64,000 bases of DNA from NCBI RefSeq assembly GCF_004335085.1, contig NZ_RQRS01000006.1, positions 1 to 64,000 on the forward strand. The letters are read 5' to 3'. Below, in pieces: positions 16,143 to 24,967 of the stretch (the stretch's first letter is position 1; every line of letters starts with the position of its first letter). Made by a program: the position numbers and the translations under genes. Below the pieces are notes generated by a model, which searched no databases, had not been told where the DNA came from, and was given only the letters and a program-made list of their open reading frames with translations. Source of the stretch: Pedobacter nototheniae (lineage in GTDB: Bacteria > Bacteroidota > Bacteroidia > Sphingobacteriales > Sphingobacteriaceae).

Positions 16143-17792
16143 CTATTTTTTCATTGATTTATCTCTAGCTGCTTTAAATTCAGAACCTTTTTTCCATGCA
16201 GGGAAACTCGTTTCATTACTTAGCTTATAACCTACATTAAATAAAATATTAGCAATTTGGGTTATCCCATCTGCATTAAAGGTATCGGTATAACTATCGG
16301 ATGGCTGGTGATAGTTTTTGTCGTTATATAATTTCTTTTGCGCTGCACCCCATTCCTTTCCTTTTTCATAGCTATCAATTCCATTACCAATATCTACAGC
16401 AGGTATACCAACCTTGGCAAAGTTAAAATGATCTGAGCGATAATAACTTCCTGCGCTTGGCCTTTGATCGCCTACCGCATAAAGCTTGTCTTTTTCTATT
16501 TCTGCTGTAATATAATCCTCAATCTCATTTTGCCCTTTTCCTTTTATCGATATATCTTTTGTTTTTCCATAAGCACCTAAAGCATCCATATTTAAATTGG
16601 CAACGGTTTTATTTAATGGATAAATAGGATTAGAAGCATAATATTCTGATCCCAATAAGCCTTGTTCTTCACCGGTTACAGCTAAAAAAACAATGGATCT
16701 TTCGGGTTTTTCTTTTGCATTTTGAAATGCTTTGGCAATACTGAGCATTGCCGCAACACCACTGGCATTATCAACAGCTCCATTATAAATAGAATCGCCA
16801 TTAATTTTTGGTCCTATCCCAAAATGATCCCAATGTGCAGTATATATTATGTATTCATCAGGCCGTTTGCTGCCCTTTATCGTAGCAATAACATTTTGAG
16901 AAGTGTTGTATTTCAATTTATTCTTTAAGCCAACAGTTACATTTTTATTTAAGTCAACTGCTTTGAAATCTTTTTTACGTGCATAATCACGAATATCTCC
17001 AGTTATCCCAGCGCTTGCAAGTAATTTGGTAGCAGCCTCCTCCGTCATCCAGCCTTCCAGTTTACACCGCGATGCATGCTTGTCTTTTTGCTGCAAATAT
17101 AAACGAGCACCTGTATTGCTATTTGTGATTACAGACCAGCCATAACTAGCGGCGTCAGTTTGGTGAACAATAATTACACCTGCAGCACCTTGCCTTGCAG
17201 CCTCCTCAAACTTGTAAGTCCAGCGACCATAATATGTCATGGTATCACCTCTGAAAACAGTTTTTTCTTTAGATTTAAATCCGGGGTCACTTACCAAAAC
17301 AACAACTGTTTTACCTTTAACATCTAAGTTTTTATAATCGTTCCAGTTAAACTCAGGGGCCACTATTCCAAAACCTACAAATACTAACGGTGAGTTTTTA
17401 AGCTGAACGCTGTCTTGTTCTCTACGTGTAAAGGCAACGAAATCTTTATTAGCTTTGAAAGTAATATCGGTTTTACCTCCAGTTATACTCATGTTTTCGG
17501 TAGGAGTAGAGGTAATTTCTACCATTGGAACCTTTTGAATATAGCTTCCGTTATTGCCAGGCTCAATGCCCATTTCTTTAAATTTAGTAGAAAGATAATT
17601 TACAGTTTTAATTTCGCCGGGTGTAAAAGGTCTACGGCCTTGTAAACTATCGTTAGCCAAAACAGCCATATACGATTTGATCGATGCAGAACTAATAGTT
17701 TCTGTGCTGTTTTGCGTTTTTTCTTGTTTGCATGATGAAAAAACAACTAAGGCGAAGAACGTTAAAAGGACTGAGAATAGTTTTTTGTCCAT
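16143..17792 (-). CDS. M28 family zinc aminopeptidase, lipoprotein
   Basis: A 549-residue exported peptidase. A lipoprotein signal ends at Cys21 (FALVVFSSC). A PA-like inserted domain (~residues 130-260) precedes and is nested with the M28 catalytic domain. Zinc ligands and the catalytic glutamate appear in [41 protein letters not shown] and the late [12 protein letters not shown], so the active site looks complete. The family removes N-terminal residues from peptides; here it would act at the cell envelope, probably for peptide nutrition. A TAAATTTG -7 element lies at 17824-17831. The gene ends 22 bp before the longest asnS frame, without a hairpin between. Confidence 0.92.
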   Translation of the reverse strand: MDKKLFSVLLTFFALVVFSSCKQEKTQNSTETISSASIKSYMAVLANDSLQGRRPFTPGEIKTVNYLSTKFKEMGIEPGNNGSYIQKVPMVEITSTPTENMSITGGKTDITFKANKDFVAFTRREQDSVQLKNSPLVFVGFGIVAPEFNWNDYKNLDVKGKTVVVLVSDPGFKSKEKTVFRGDTMTYYGRWTYKFEEAARQGAAGVIIVHQTDAASYGWSVITNSNTGARLYLQQKDKHASRCKLEGWMTEEAATKLLASAGITGDIRDYARKKDFKAVDLNKNVTVGLKNKLKYNTSQNVIATIKGSKRPDEYIIYTAHWDHFGIGPKINGDSIYNGAVDNASGVAAMLSIAKAFQNAKEKPERSIVFLAVTGEEQGLLGSEYYASNPIYPLNKTVANLNMDALGAYGKTKDISIKGKGQNEIEDYITAEIEKDKLYAVGDQRPSAGSYYRSDHFNFAKVGIPAVDIGNGIDSYEKGKEWGAAQKKLYNDKNYHQPSDSYTDTFNADGITQIANILFNVGYKLSNETSFPAWKKGSEFKAARDKSMKK

Positions 17793-17823
17793 AGGTAAGG
17801 TATTTTTAGTAATAATTACACAG

Positions 17824-17831
17824 CAAATTTA
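17824..17831 (-). promoter_or_regulatory. -7 element of the M28 peptidase gene
   Basis: TAAATTTG on the minus strand matches TAnnTTTG, 32 bp upstream of the ATG at 17792. Confidence 0.5.
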
Positions 17832-18176
17832 ATTTGAATTAAAGAAGTCTGTAAAAGTTTACTGTAAAATTAAAGAATAATATTAGATAGATCTTTATAT
17901 TAATATTTTTAGATTAAAATCAATTATTTAAATAAAAATAGCTTGTTTTTTAGATTTTGTATTGATTTTTCATTTAAATCGCTATTTTTTTAGATTTTAT
18001 TCTGTTTTTAAACGGGTTTTGTTAGTTTATTTTGAATTTATATCTTGTTTATTTATTATTTTATTATTTTTATTCAGTTATAATAATTTTATATGTATTT
18101 ATTGATATTAATTGTATGTTTTTTTTAGTGTTTTTATGTTTTATTTTAAAAAAAAGTAAATTTTATTGAAAATAAA
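17832..18176. other. Very AT-rich non-coding stretch
   Basis: About 345 bp made almost wholly of A and T, with repeated TTTTTAGATT-like words (TTTTTAGATTAAAAT, TTTTTTAGATTTT, TTTTTTAGATTTTAT). No reading frame, RNA gene or hairpin was seen. The composition suits curved DNA or an H-NS-like/nucleoid binding zone, but that is inference. Confidence 0.6.
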
Positions 18177-18206
18177 TTTGTTTTATGATAAAAAATAGTA
18201 CTTTTG
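18177..18206 (+). promoter_or_regulatory. Orphan promoter (TTTG -33, TACTTTTG -7)
   Basis: TTTG at 18177-18180 and TACTTTTG at 18199-18206 are 18 bp apart, close to the Bacteroidota promoter consensus. The same TACTTTTG is used before tRNA-His at 48596. No protein gene follows; the first thing downstream is the hairpin at 18243. Confidence 0.55.
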
Positions 18207-18212
18207 TAATGC

Positions 18213-18272
18213 TCGTTAATTATTATTATATATTTGGTTTAAAAAAAAGCGCTGGTAACGGCGCTTTTTTTA
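18213..18272 (+). ncRNA. Candidate small RNA (~60 nt) between orphan promoter and terminator
   Basis: The span runs from the expected start a few bases after the orphan -7 element to the T-run of the first hairpin. It is short, AT-rich and ends in GCGCTTTTTT. If the first terminator leaks, longer products would end at 18360 or 18451. An overlapping 60-codon frame at 18185-18367 crosses two hairpins and has no protein-like features, so an RNA is the simpler reading. Purely predicted. Confidence 0.3.
18243..18270. terminator. Hairpin 1 (AAAAAAGCGC / GCGCTTTTTT)
   Basis: Perfect 10-bp stem with an 8-base loop (TGGTAACG) and a T-run on the plus strand. Confidence 0.75.
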
Positions 18273-18327
18273 CAAGAAAAATAAAAAGACTTATTCATAA
18301 TCAACATAAACCAATCCAACTAACCAA

Positions 18328-18360
18328 AAAAAGCTTCCTGGGTAACCACGGAAGCTTTTT
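18328..18360. terminator. Hairpin 2 (AAAAAGCTTCC / GGAAGCTTTTT)
   Basis: An 11-bp stem extended by TGG/CCA around a GTAA loop with one bulged C. It shares its stem with hairpin 3. Confidence 0.75.
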
Positions 18361-18420
18361 GTTTTAAAAGAAATTGTGTTTTTATACTAGAAATATCTGA
18401 AGTATAAATTATGTTATAAA

Positions 18421-18451
18421 AAAAGCTTCCAAGGAAACCGAGGAAGCTTTT
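18421..18451. terminator. Hairpin 3, ferritin terminator (AAAAGCTTCC / GGAAGCTTTT)
   Basis: A 10-bp stem only 22 bp after the ferritin stop codon, flanked by an A-run that becomes a T-run on the minus strand. Most likely the ferritin terminator. Confidence 0.75.
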
Positions 18452-18472
18452 ATCAACAATATGTTTTGTTAG

Positions 18473-19000
18473 TTATTGTTCTGAGTAAGTAATTTTATTA
18501 ACGTGTTTGTCAATTTCCCATCTACCAGTACCTTCTTCGCCAATTACCTCGAATAATTCTAGTGCACGGCGAGCTTTGTATTCCTCTTCACGTTGTTCTT
18601 TTAAGAACCAGTTTAAGAATTCCATTGTAACGAAATCTTGCTCTTTATGGCATTTTGCTGCAATGTTTTTAAAACTTTGAGTAATTGCAATCTCTGCTTC
18701 CAAAGCATCTTCAAAAACTTCTCTAAATCCAGCAAAATCAGTTTTAATGTTTGATACTTCAGGAGAAATTGCATTTCCACCCATATCTAATACATACTTA
18801 AATAATTTTAACTGGTGAACGCGTTCTTCTTCAGATTGTTTTAAAAAGTAATCTGCTGAAAAATCGAATCCGTTTTGGTCACACCAAGATGACATTGATA
18901 AATATAGTGATGAAGAGTGAGCTTCTTTTTTGATCTGCTGATTTAATAATGTTTCAATCTCTTCTGAAATTAAACATTTGATACGCATTAAGTCTTTCAT
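18473..19000 (-). CDS. Ferritin
   Basis: A non-haem iron storage protein that oxidises and stores Fe in a 24-mer shell. The four-helix ferritin-like fold is visible. Ferroxidase-site residues appear in the first helices (EEIETLLNQQIKKEAHSSSLYLSMSSW, SEEERVHQLKLFKYV) and in LEAEIAITQSFKNIA and NWFLKEQREEE. The length, 175 residues from the ATG at 19000 (MKDLMRIKCLIS), is normal; the longer frame begins at TTG. A TACATTTG element lies just upstream at 19024-19031. I see no obvious Fur-like palindrome. Monocistronic, ended by hairpin 3. Confidence 0.95.
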   Translation of the reverse strand: MKDLMRIKCLISEEIETLLNQQIKKEAHSSSLYLSMSSWCDQNGFDFSADYFLKQSEEERVHQLKLFKYVLDMGGNAISPEVSNIKTDFAGFREVFEDALEAEIAITQSFKNIAAKCHKEQDFVTMEFLNWFLKEQREEEYKARRALELFEVIGEEGTGRWEIDKHVNKITYSEQ

Positions 19001-19023
19001 AATTATGTGCTTTAATAACAATA

Positions 19024-19031
19024 CAAATGTA
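19024..19031 (-). promoter_or_regulatory. -7 element of the ferritin gene
   Basis: TACATTTG on the minus strand, 24 bp before the ATG at 19000. No clear -33 TTTG was found at the expected distance, so activation or a weak promoter is possible. Confidence 0.5.
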
Positions 19032-19205
19032 ACATGTATTTTATGTATTTGTGTTAATTATTTGCTATATGAAATTAGTCTAAATTGCTGAAATGTAGGT
19101 ATTTGTAATCAGTTTAAATAAGCGGGGATTCTACAGAGAAATGTGTAATTGGAGTAAATGGAATTGCTTTTGGATAATAAAATCAATTTCTTTTTTTCGA
19201 TTTAC

Positions 19206-19565
19206 CTAGTGTACCAATCTGTAAAGGCAGTCGCTAATCATGTGGTTTAGCTTAAACATAGTAAATGTGCCTTGTAATAATTCTTTAAGTGAAAGAATTT
19301 CTAGGGCACTTAACAAATAAATATGTTCGCAACCATTAAAAGTTACCAACTCAAAATCTGCTTTGTGCGTGTTTAAAAGGAGAGATTCAATATCAATGCT
19401 TTCAACTGCATTTTTAAGTTTTTGCAATGCCAAGCAATTAAAACGAGCAAACTTTCCGCCGAAATCAATATAAAAACAATTTAATTTATCTGATTGATAA
19501 ATGGTACCGTGATTATTTGAGAAAACGTTAATCAGCTCGTTGATATTGATACAGGCTTTTTCCAT
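19206..19565 (-). CDS. Hypothetical small protein, DUF6686-like, 119 aa
   Basis: A soluble 119-residue protein without signal or membrane segments. The pattern NHGTIYQSDKLNCFYIDFGGKFARFN near residues 18-45 resembles a Bacteroidota family of unknown function (DUF6686), where a His-Gly and a nearby Cys precede a beta strand ending in Phe-Gly. The C-terminal half is helical and hydrophobic (LLSALEILSLKELL). Function unknown. It is transcribed separately from the ferritin gene, about 205 bp away. Confidence 0.6.
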   Translation of the reverse strand: MEKACININELINVFSNNHGTIYQSDKLNCFYIDFGGKFARFNCLALQKLKNAVESIDIESLLLNTHKADFELVTFNGCEHIYLLSALEILSLKELLQGTFTMFKLNHMISDCLYRLVH

Positions 19566-19658
19566 TGGTACAAATGTTGTAATTATTTAGATTAAATACA
19601 AATAAAGACCAGAAAAAACTGAAAAATATTTAATTGAGACAAATAAAAGAGTTATAAA

Positions 19659-20216
19659 CTAGCTATAGAAGATCATATGGTAATATTGACCACCTATAAA
19701 CTGCTTTTCATTTTCTATTTTAAAGCCCATTTTTAAATAGAGGCGTAATGCACCTTCGTTCTCTTTATCAACAAGTAATGCCGTTTTTTTATGACCAAGT
19801 TTAACGGCCCAATCCAAGCCTGCTTTAATTAGAAGTTTCCCTATTCCCTTTCCCTGCATTTTTTCTGAAACGCTTATTGTGTCCAGATAAAATTCGCCAG
19901 CTTCAGTTTCTGGCTCAGGATTAAAGTTTTTTAGTCCTTTATTTTCTTCGAGATATTTAAGGAAGGGAGTTCTAAGATCAAAAATTTTTGCGCCATCATA
20001 AGCGTTTATAGATCCGAAAACTTCTCCATCTTCCTCAAAAACTAAAGTATTTTCATAGCTGTATTGATTTGCTTTCTGTTTAAAAAAGAACTCAAAGAGG
20101 GCAGTTGCATCATCCAAGTTTTTAGAGTTAGCAAATTTATAAGCCAAATCGCCCATGGCCTGTACAATTAATTTAGCTACAGCTTTACTATCTTCGGGTT
20201 TTGCCTGTTGGATCAT
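19659..20216 (-). CDS. GNAT family N-acetyltransferase
   Basis: A 185-residue acetyl-CoA-dependent transferase. The acetyl-CoA pyrophosphate loop is seen as QGKGIGKLLI near residues 120-129, preceded by the LDTISVSEKM strand and followed by GHKKTALLVDKENEGALRLYLKMGF, the usual motif A-B arrangement. The N-terminus (MIQQAKPEDSKAVAKLIV) is typical. The acyl acceptor cannot be told from sequence. It lies 46 bp downstream of the deoxyribosyltransferase-like gene on the same strand, so the two may share a transcript. Confidence 0.88.
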   Translation of the reverse strand: MIQQAKPEDSKAVAKLIVQAMGDLAYKFANSKNLDDATALFEFFFKQKANQYSYENTLVFEEDGEVFGSINAYDGAKIFDLRTPFLKYLEENKGLKNFNPEPETEAGEFYLDTISVSEKMQGKGIGKLLIKAGLDWAVKLGHKKTALLVDKENEGALRLYLKMGFKIENEKQFIGGQYYHMIFYS

Positions 20217-20262
20217 TTAGATAGATCAAGGTTAAAGTATATAGTAATTCTTTGAAAGATAC

Positions 20263-20802
20263 TTAACGTTTTGTGTGTCGATTGATTTTTTCTTGAAGTG
20301 ATTTTGTCATTTCAGGTATTGTTTTGTATGTTTCTACTCCGTATTTTTCTGAAACGATATCAACATTACCTTTTCTCCAAAAGCCATCAGGACAAACAAC
20401 TAGTAGTTTTTTAGATTTTGCATACAATCCTAATTCTAATAAACTTATAGGGCTTTTAGAATCTGGAGCAAAATACATTACAATATAATCGGATGCTTCA
20501 AGTGCATTTAGTTCCCATTCTACTTGCATTTTAAAGTTTTGATCAGAAATTAATGGTTTCCAATCTTTATTCCAGTCATCACGACGAGGATTTAAGATAA
20601 TCACATTCTTATCAATGAACTGATTGGTTATATTTTGTTGCCAATCCTCAGAGTTTCCCATATCTATACTACCTCCCAAAAATATTTTGAGACGATTATC
20701 TTTGAGAGGAAGTGGATTTGGTGATTTTATAATGGTAGCTTTTTGCGAGTATAATGGCGAAAAATAAAACGATACGCAAAATAGGATTAAGAATTTTTTC
20801 AT
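20263..20802 (-). CDS. Nucleoside 2-deoxyribosyltransferase-like protein with a signal peptide
   Basis: The body matches the nucleoside 2-deoxyribosyltransferase-like family (PF15891 type): IFLGGSIDMGNSEDW, VIILNPRRDDW, FKMQVEWELNALEASDYIVMYF and SPISLLELGLYAKSKKLLVVCPDGFWRKGNV. Known relatives move a deoxyribose between bases or hydrolyse N-glycosidic bonds, normally in the cytosol. Unusually, this copy starts with a hydrophobic segment (MKKFLILFCVSFYFSPLYSQ) that looks like a Sec signal peptide cleaved before QKATIIK. That would place it in the periplasm. The substrate is unknown. Upstream of the GNAT gene on the same strand. Confidence 0.82.
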   Translation of the reverse strand: MKKFLILFCVSFYFSPLYSQKATIIKSPNPLPLKDNRLKIFLGGSIDMGNSEDWQQNITNQFIDKNVIILNPRRDDWNKDWKPLISDQNFKMQVEWELNALEASDYIVMYFAPDSKSPISLLELGLYAKSKKLLVVCPDGFWRKGNVDIVSEKYGVETYKTIPEMTKSLQEKINRHTKR

Positions 20803-20843
20803 GTGTTAATTTTGATATTCTAATTTCATGCTATTGAGGTCGG

Positions 20844-21686
20844 CTACAGGATCTCGCTTAAGTTAAATGTTTCGGCAACTCTAATTCCTTTTTCAGTTTG
20901 CTGCAAAGTGCAACATTCATTTATAGGATCGTGCTCTAAGTATAAAATGTAATCGTTGGTTACAGCCTCTTCCAAAAAAGATTTTTTTTCTGTTAATGTT
21001 TTTAAAGGAAACATATCATAAGCCATTACGTAGGGTAGAGGCAGGTGCCCAACGGAGGGCAAAAGATCAGCCATGTAAACAATAGTTTTGTCTTTATAGC
21101 TGATTTTTGGAAGCATCATGGCATCAGTGTGGCCGTATGCAAAGCTGATATTAATGTTTGGTTGCCATTCTACATTTTCTTTTTCTTCTACAAATTTAAG
21201 CTGACCACTTTCCTGAATAGGCAAAATATTATCTTTTAAAAACGAAGCTTTTTCTCTTGCATTAGGTTCTACAGCCCACTGCCAGTGCTTTTCATTACTC
21301 CAATAATTTGCGTTTTTAAAAGTAGGAATCAACTTTTCGCCATCACGTATAATGGCGCCTCCAACATGGTCAAAATGTAGGTGTGTTAAAAATACATCAG
21401 TAATATCAGCACTGTTAAAGCCTAATGCAGCGAGTGATTTTTCCATGTTGTCATCACCATGCAGGTAATAATGACTGAAGAATTTATCATCTTGCTTGTT
21501 TCCAATACCAGTATCTATTAAAATTAACTTATTTCCATCTTCTATTAAAAGGCATCGCATGGCCCAGGTGCAAAGATTGTTTGCATCGGCAGGGTTGGTT
21601 TTTTGCCAAATAGTTTTAGGTACCACGCCAAACATTGCGCCACCATCAAGTTTAAATAAGCCTGTATTTATAGTATGTAATTTCAT
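20844..21686 (-). CDS. MBL-fold metallo-hydrolase
   Basis: A 280-residue metallo-beta-lactamase-fold hydrolase. The metal-binding motif THLHFDHVGG has His102, His104, Asp106 and His107; IDTGIGNK precedes it, and AYGHTDAMM and LEHDP supply later ligands. The general layout, with no signal peptide and an N-terminal MKLHTINTGLFKLDGGAMFG, resembles lactonase-like members that hydrolyse cyclic esters. Quorum-signal degradation cannot be claimed from sequence alone. The reading frame begins at an ATG at 21686 and is separated by a terminator from the outer-membrane protein gene upstream. Confidence 0.85.
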   Translation of the reverse strand: MKLHTINTGLFKLDGGAMFGVVPKTIWQKTNPADANNLCTWAMRCLLIEDGNKLILIDTGIGNKQDDKFFSHYYLHGDDNMEKSLAALGFNSADITDVFLTHLHFDHVGGAIIRDGEKLIPTFKNANYWSNEKHWQWAVEPNAREKASFLKDNILPIQESGQLKFVEEKENVEWQPNINISFAYGHTDAMMLPKISYKDKTIVYMADLLPSVGHLPLPYVMAYDMFPLKTLTEKKSFLEEAVTNDYILYLEHDPINECCTLQQTEKGIRVAETFNLSEIL

Positions 21687-21729
21687 TTTAAGATAAAAAA
21701 AGTAATATGGAATCGTTTAAAAATAGAAA

Positions 21730-21759
21730 AAACCTGTTAAAGTTAATTAACAGGTTTTA
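21730..21759 (-). terminator. Terminator after the outer-membrane protein gene
   Basis: AAAACCTGTTAA and TTAACAGGTTTT form a perfect 12-bp stem with a 6-base loop, 42 bp past the stop codon of the gene ending at 21801. Confidence 0.85.
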
Positions 21760-21800
21760 GTGTTTCTATTATTATTTTTATAAAAACCTCAATAAGTAGA

Positions 21801-23060
21801 TTAAAAGGAATAACCTAAATTTAAATATGCTGATTTTAGTGAGGTTTTAGTATAAGGATATGGAGAGAAACCATTAGTATATTCGCCTCTTAACTCAAGA
21901 CTTATTTTATTATATAAAATACCAAAGCCTAAGTTTAAACCAAATTCATACCCTGCTTCTTCTTTAAAAATAGGGTTAGCGTAGCTTGTTGTAGTGGAAT
22001 AAAACTTTTTGTCAGTTGTGGATTTATCAATTTTTGATAACTTAAAAGCATTACTTATACCAGCGTTTATAAATGGACTGATCTTAGATGGCGTAAACTG
22101 ATATCTGTACATACTATTTATTTTTGCATAGTTACCATCAAATTTGTATTTGTTAAGGAAGTATTCTTCATTGCTTTTAATATCGTCATAACTACCTTCA
22201 AAACTATACTTCCTATATAATAATTCAAAAACAACAGCGTGTTTTTTATTGCTTCTTGCAAGGTTAAATGATAAGCTAAGTCCTGCTGCAAAATTTGTTC
22301 CTGAGCTTAGATCAAGATCTTTACTGTTTGATGATATCGCATTAGTAATTAGTAGTTTTGAGTAGTCAATTCCAACTACTGCACCAAATGTAAGTTTAAC
22401 TTTTTCTGATTTTTGTGATAAATAGGAAGTTTTGCCAAGGCATTTATCGTACTTAGTAAAGATTTCTATCAAATCAGTTTTTTTATAACTCAATCTGTTA
22501 ATCTCCTCTTGTGAAATTCCGGTACAACTTTTTAAAAGATCGTTTAACTGAATTCTAAAATAATTATTTGAGTTTGCTATTTTATTTGATGTTATATAGT
22601 TTTTGAATTTTAATTCATCAAAATTGTTTCCATTGCGAACAAGATAATGTTCCTTTTGGTCTTCGTATTCATATAATGTATAAGTTCCCTTGAAAATTTC
22701 CAATAAGAAAGCATCTATCTCCACGTTTGAAAATTCTCTATTAGTGTCCATTTGATCTAAAATGTTGGAAGAATTATCAATCGAAATATGTGCAGATGTG
22801 TAAGTTTCTACTTCATCTTTTTTTATAACACTGAAAGATAAAATATCAGTGGGTTTATAAGTAGTAAGATCAGTTGATTTAGTACTTTTGAATTTGATCT
22901 TTGTTGGGTTCTTTCTCCAGTTTTTATAATCGATAAGACCTATTATTGTATCACCTTTTAATGTGATGACATAGCCATTTGTGAAATTCTGAGCTGAAAC
23001 GCAGATTGAGAAAAAAATAAAAGACAGGACAAGGCCTAGTCGGAATAAATAAGAGCGCAT
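21801..23060 (-). CDS. Hypothetical outer-membrane beta-barrel protein
   Basis: From the ATG at 23060 the protein begins MRSYLFRLGLVLSFIFFSICVSAQ, a clear signal peptide, then NFTNGYVITLKGDTIIGLIDYKNW. That opening is common in Bacteroidota outer-membrane proteins of unknown role. A middle segment (~residues 150-215) is helical. The C-terminal ~210 residues alternate aromatic and polar residues as in an eight- or ten-strand barrel and end with an aromatic residue (LNLGYSF), as expected for barrel insertion. The 16-codon upstream extension to 23108 is not needed. Function unknown; no enzyme motif seen. Confidence 0.75.
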   Translation of the reverse strand: MRSYLFRLGLVLSFIFFSICVSAQNFTNGYVITLKGDTIIGLIDYKNWRKNPTKIKFKSTKSTDLTTYKPTDILSFSVIKKDEVETYTSAHISIDNSSNILDQMDTNREFSNVEIDAFLLEIFKGTYTLYEYEDQKEHYLVRNGNNFDELKFKNYITSNKIANSNNYFRIQLNDLLKSCTGISQEEINRLSYKKTDLIEIFTKYDKCLGKTSYLSQKSEKVKLTFGAVVGIDYSKLLITNAISSNSKDLDLSSGTNFAAGLSLSFNLARSNKKHAVVFELLYRKYSFEGSYDDIKSNEEYFLNKYKFDGNYAKINSMYRYQFTPSKISPFINAGISNAFKLSKIDKSTTDKKFYSTTTSYANPIFKEEAGYEFGLNLGFGILYNKISLELRGEYTNGFSPYPYTKTSLKSAYLNLGYSF

Positions 23061-23095
23061 AATAATAAAATTTAAGGAATTGATTTTTAAAAATG

Positions 23096-23123
23096 AAAAC
23101 CCCATCATTTACAATGAGGTTTT
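23096..23123 (-). terminator. Terminator after lpdA
   Basis: AAAACCCCAT and ATGAGGTTTT pair over 10 bp. The single DNA mismatch becomes a G-U pair in minus-strand RNA, which supports use in the lpdA direction. Confidence 0.65.
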
Positions 23124-23137
23124 CGAAACGTTTATAT

Positions 23138-24526
23138 TTATAAGTGGATCACCTCTCCATATGCATCAGCAGCAGCTTCCATAATAGCTTCGCTCATGGT
23201 AGGATGTGGGTGTACAGATTTAATCATTTCATGACCAGTAGTTTCCAGTTTACGTGCAACCACAATTTCGGCAATCATTTCGGTAACATTAGCACCAATC
23301 ATATGTGCACCTAGTAATTCTCCGTATTTAGCGTCGAAAATTAATTTAACAAAACCATCTTTTGCACCAGCAGCGCTAGCTTTACCTGAAGCAGAGAAAG
23401 GGAATTTACCAATTTTTAATTCGTAACCAGCAGCTTTTGCAGCTTTTTCTGTATAACCTACAGAAGCAATTTCTGGAGTGCAATATGTACAACCTGGAAT
23501 ATTGTTATAATCTAATGGTTCAGCATGCTGACCAGCAATTTTTTCGACACAAATAATGCCTTCTGCAGAAGCAACGTGCGCTAAAGCTTGGCCGCCTACA
23601 ACATCGCCAATTGCATAATAACCTTTAACGGAAGTATTATAGAATTCATCAGTAACGATTTTACCTTTATCAGTTTTAATGCCTACTTCTTCTAAACCAA
23701 TATTTTCGATATTTGCAACAATACCAGCAGCAGAAAGAACGATATTAGCCTCGATAGTTTGCATACCTGATGCAGTTTTAACCTGAACTTTGCAGCCGGC
23801 GCCGCTTGTATCAACAGATTCAACACTAGCTGAAGTCATTACATCGATACCTACCTTTTTAAGGCTGCGTAATAGTTGCTTAGAAACATCTTCATCTTCT
23901 ACCGGAACAACGTTTTCCATAAATTCAACCACGGTAACTTTAGTGCCCATAGTTGCATAGAAATAAGCAAACTCAACACCAATTGCGCCAGAACCTACAA
24001 CAACCATGCTTTTTGGTAGTTCGGGTAAAACCATTGCTTGGCGATATCCGATAATTTTTTTGCCGTCTTGTTTTAGGTTAGGTAATTCTCTTGAGCGAGC
24101 ACCTGTAGCAATAATGATATTTTTAGCAGTTAATTCTTGCTGAGAACCATCTGCACCTTTAACTTCTAGTTTGTTGCCCGGCTTAACTTTTCCGGTTCCC
24201 ATAATTACGTCAATTTTATTTTTTTTCATCAAAAATTGAACGCCTTTACTCATTCCATCAGCAACTCCACGGCTGCGTTTTACTACGGCTGCAAAATCAG
24301 CAGTTGCTTCAGCAGTTGTAATGCCGTAATCGGCTGCATGGTTAATATATTCGAAAACTTGCGCACTTTTTAAAAGTGCTTTAGTTGGAATACAGCCCCA
24401 GTTTAAACAAATGCCGCCTAAAGATTCTCGCTCAACAATTGCAGTTTTTAAACCTAATTGAGAAGCTCTAATTGCAGCTACGTATCCACCCGGACCGCTG
24501 CCTAAAACAATAACATCGTAATTCAT
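23138..24526 (-). CDS. lpdA: Dihydrolipoyl dehydrogenase (E3)
   Basis: FAD enzyme that reoxidises dihydrolipoamide in the pyruvate, 2-oxoglutarate or branched-chain dehydrogenase complexes and in glycine cleavage, reducing NAD+. The FAD motif GSGPGGYVAA is at residues 9-18. The redox-active disulfide is Cys40-Cys45 (GGICLNWGCIPTK). The NAD motif VVGSGAIGVEFA and the C-terminal HPHPTMSEAIMEA, with the catalytic His, are present. The 462-residue length is typical. No E1 or E2 gene is adjacent, so it is probably a shared E3. Single-gene unit with a hairpin after it. Confidence 0.96.
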   Translation of the reverse strand: MNYDVIVLGSGPGGYVAAIRASQLGLKTAIVERESLGGICLNWGCIPTKALLKSAQVFEYINHAADYGITTAEATADFAAVVKRSRGVADGMSKGVQFLMKKNKIDVIMGTGKVKPGNKLEVKGADGSQQELTAKNIIIATGARSRELPNLKQDGKKIIGYRQAMVLPELPKSMVVVGSGAIGVEFAYFYATMGTKVTVVEFMENVVPVEDEDVSKQLLRSLKKVGIDVMTSASVESVDTSGAGCKVQVKTASGMQTIEANIVLSAAGIVANIENIGLEEVGIKTDKGKIVTDEFYNTSVKGYYAIGDVVGGQALAHVASAEGIICVEKIAGQHAEPLDYNNIPGCTYCTPEIASVGYTEKAAKAAGYELKIGKFPFSASGKASAAGAKDGFVKLIFDAKYGELLGAHMIGANVTEMIAEIVVARKLETTGHEMIKSVHPHPTMSEAIMEAAADAYGEVIHL

Positions 24527-24967
24527 ATCTATTAAAAGAAATTTGCTTTTTAATTGTTTCGTAATGTTAATTTATAAGCTCCGGATAGGAGAGGGCTCTA
24601 AGAACAGATTCCCCCTGCGGCAATAGTTAAAACTAATGACACCATATAAATGGTTTGAGAATTTTTGATTCCCAATAATTGCCAAAACTAAAAAAAAAAT
24701 GTCAATTCGGTTAGAGATTGTTGTCTTTGCTACATAAAGAATATAAAAATTACATTCACGATGTATTACACTACATAGCTTAGAATAGTTGAAAACCATT
24801 TTTGACATTATTTTAGTGTTAACATAAATTTAATGTGCTTTTGCTAAACAAATCTGTTGTTTTTTAATGATTATAGGAAAGGATTAACAAAGTATTGATA
24901 AAGTGAAAGTTATAAGGTGCTTAATCCTATGTTAATTGTTGAAAAGTTTTGCAGTAGTTAATAATTA
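24527..24967. other. Non-coding stretch between lpdA and the TonB receptor
   Basis: About 440 bp without a believable gene. A 78-codon minus-strand frame (24572-24808) has no protein-like features and a scattered composition. The stretch should hold the lpdA promoter, but no good TAnnTTTG was found on that strand. Confidence 0.5.

Noticed and set aside
18185..18367. 60-codon plus-strand frame near ferritin
   Set aside because: It crosses two strong hairpins with T-runs and overlaps the orphan -7 element; an RNA or simple terminators explain the region better.
24572..24808. 78-codon minus-strand frame between lpdA and the receptor
   Set aside because: No motif, no start context, and composition of non-coding DNA.
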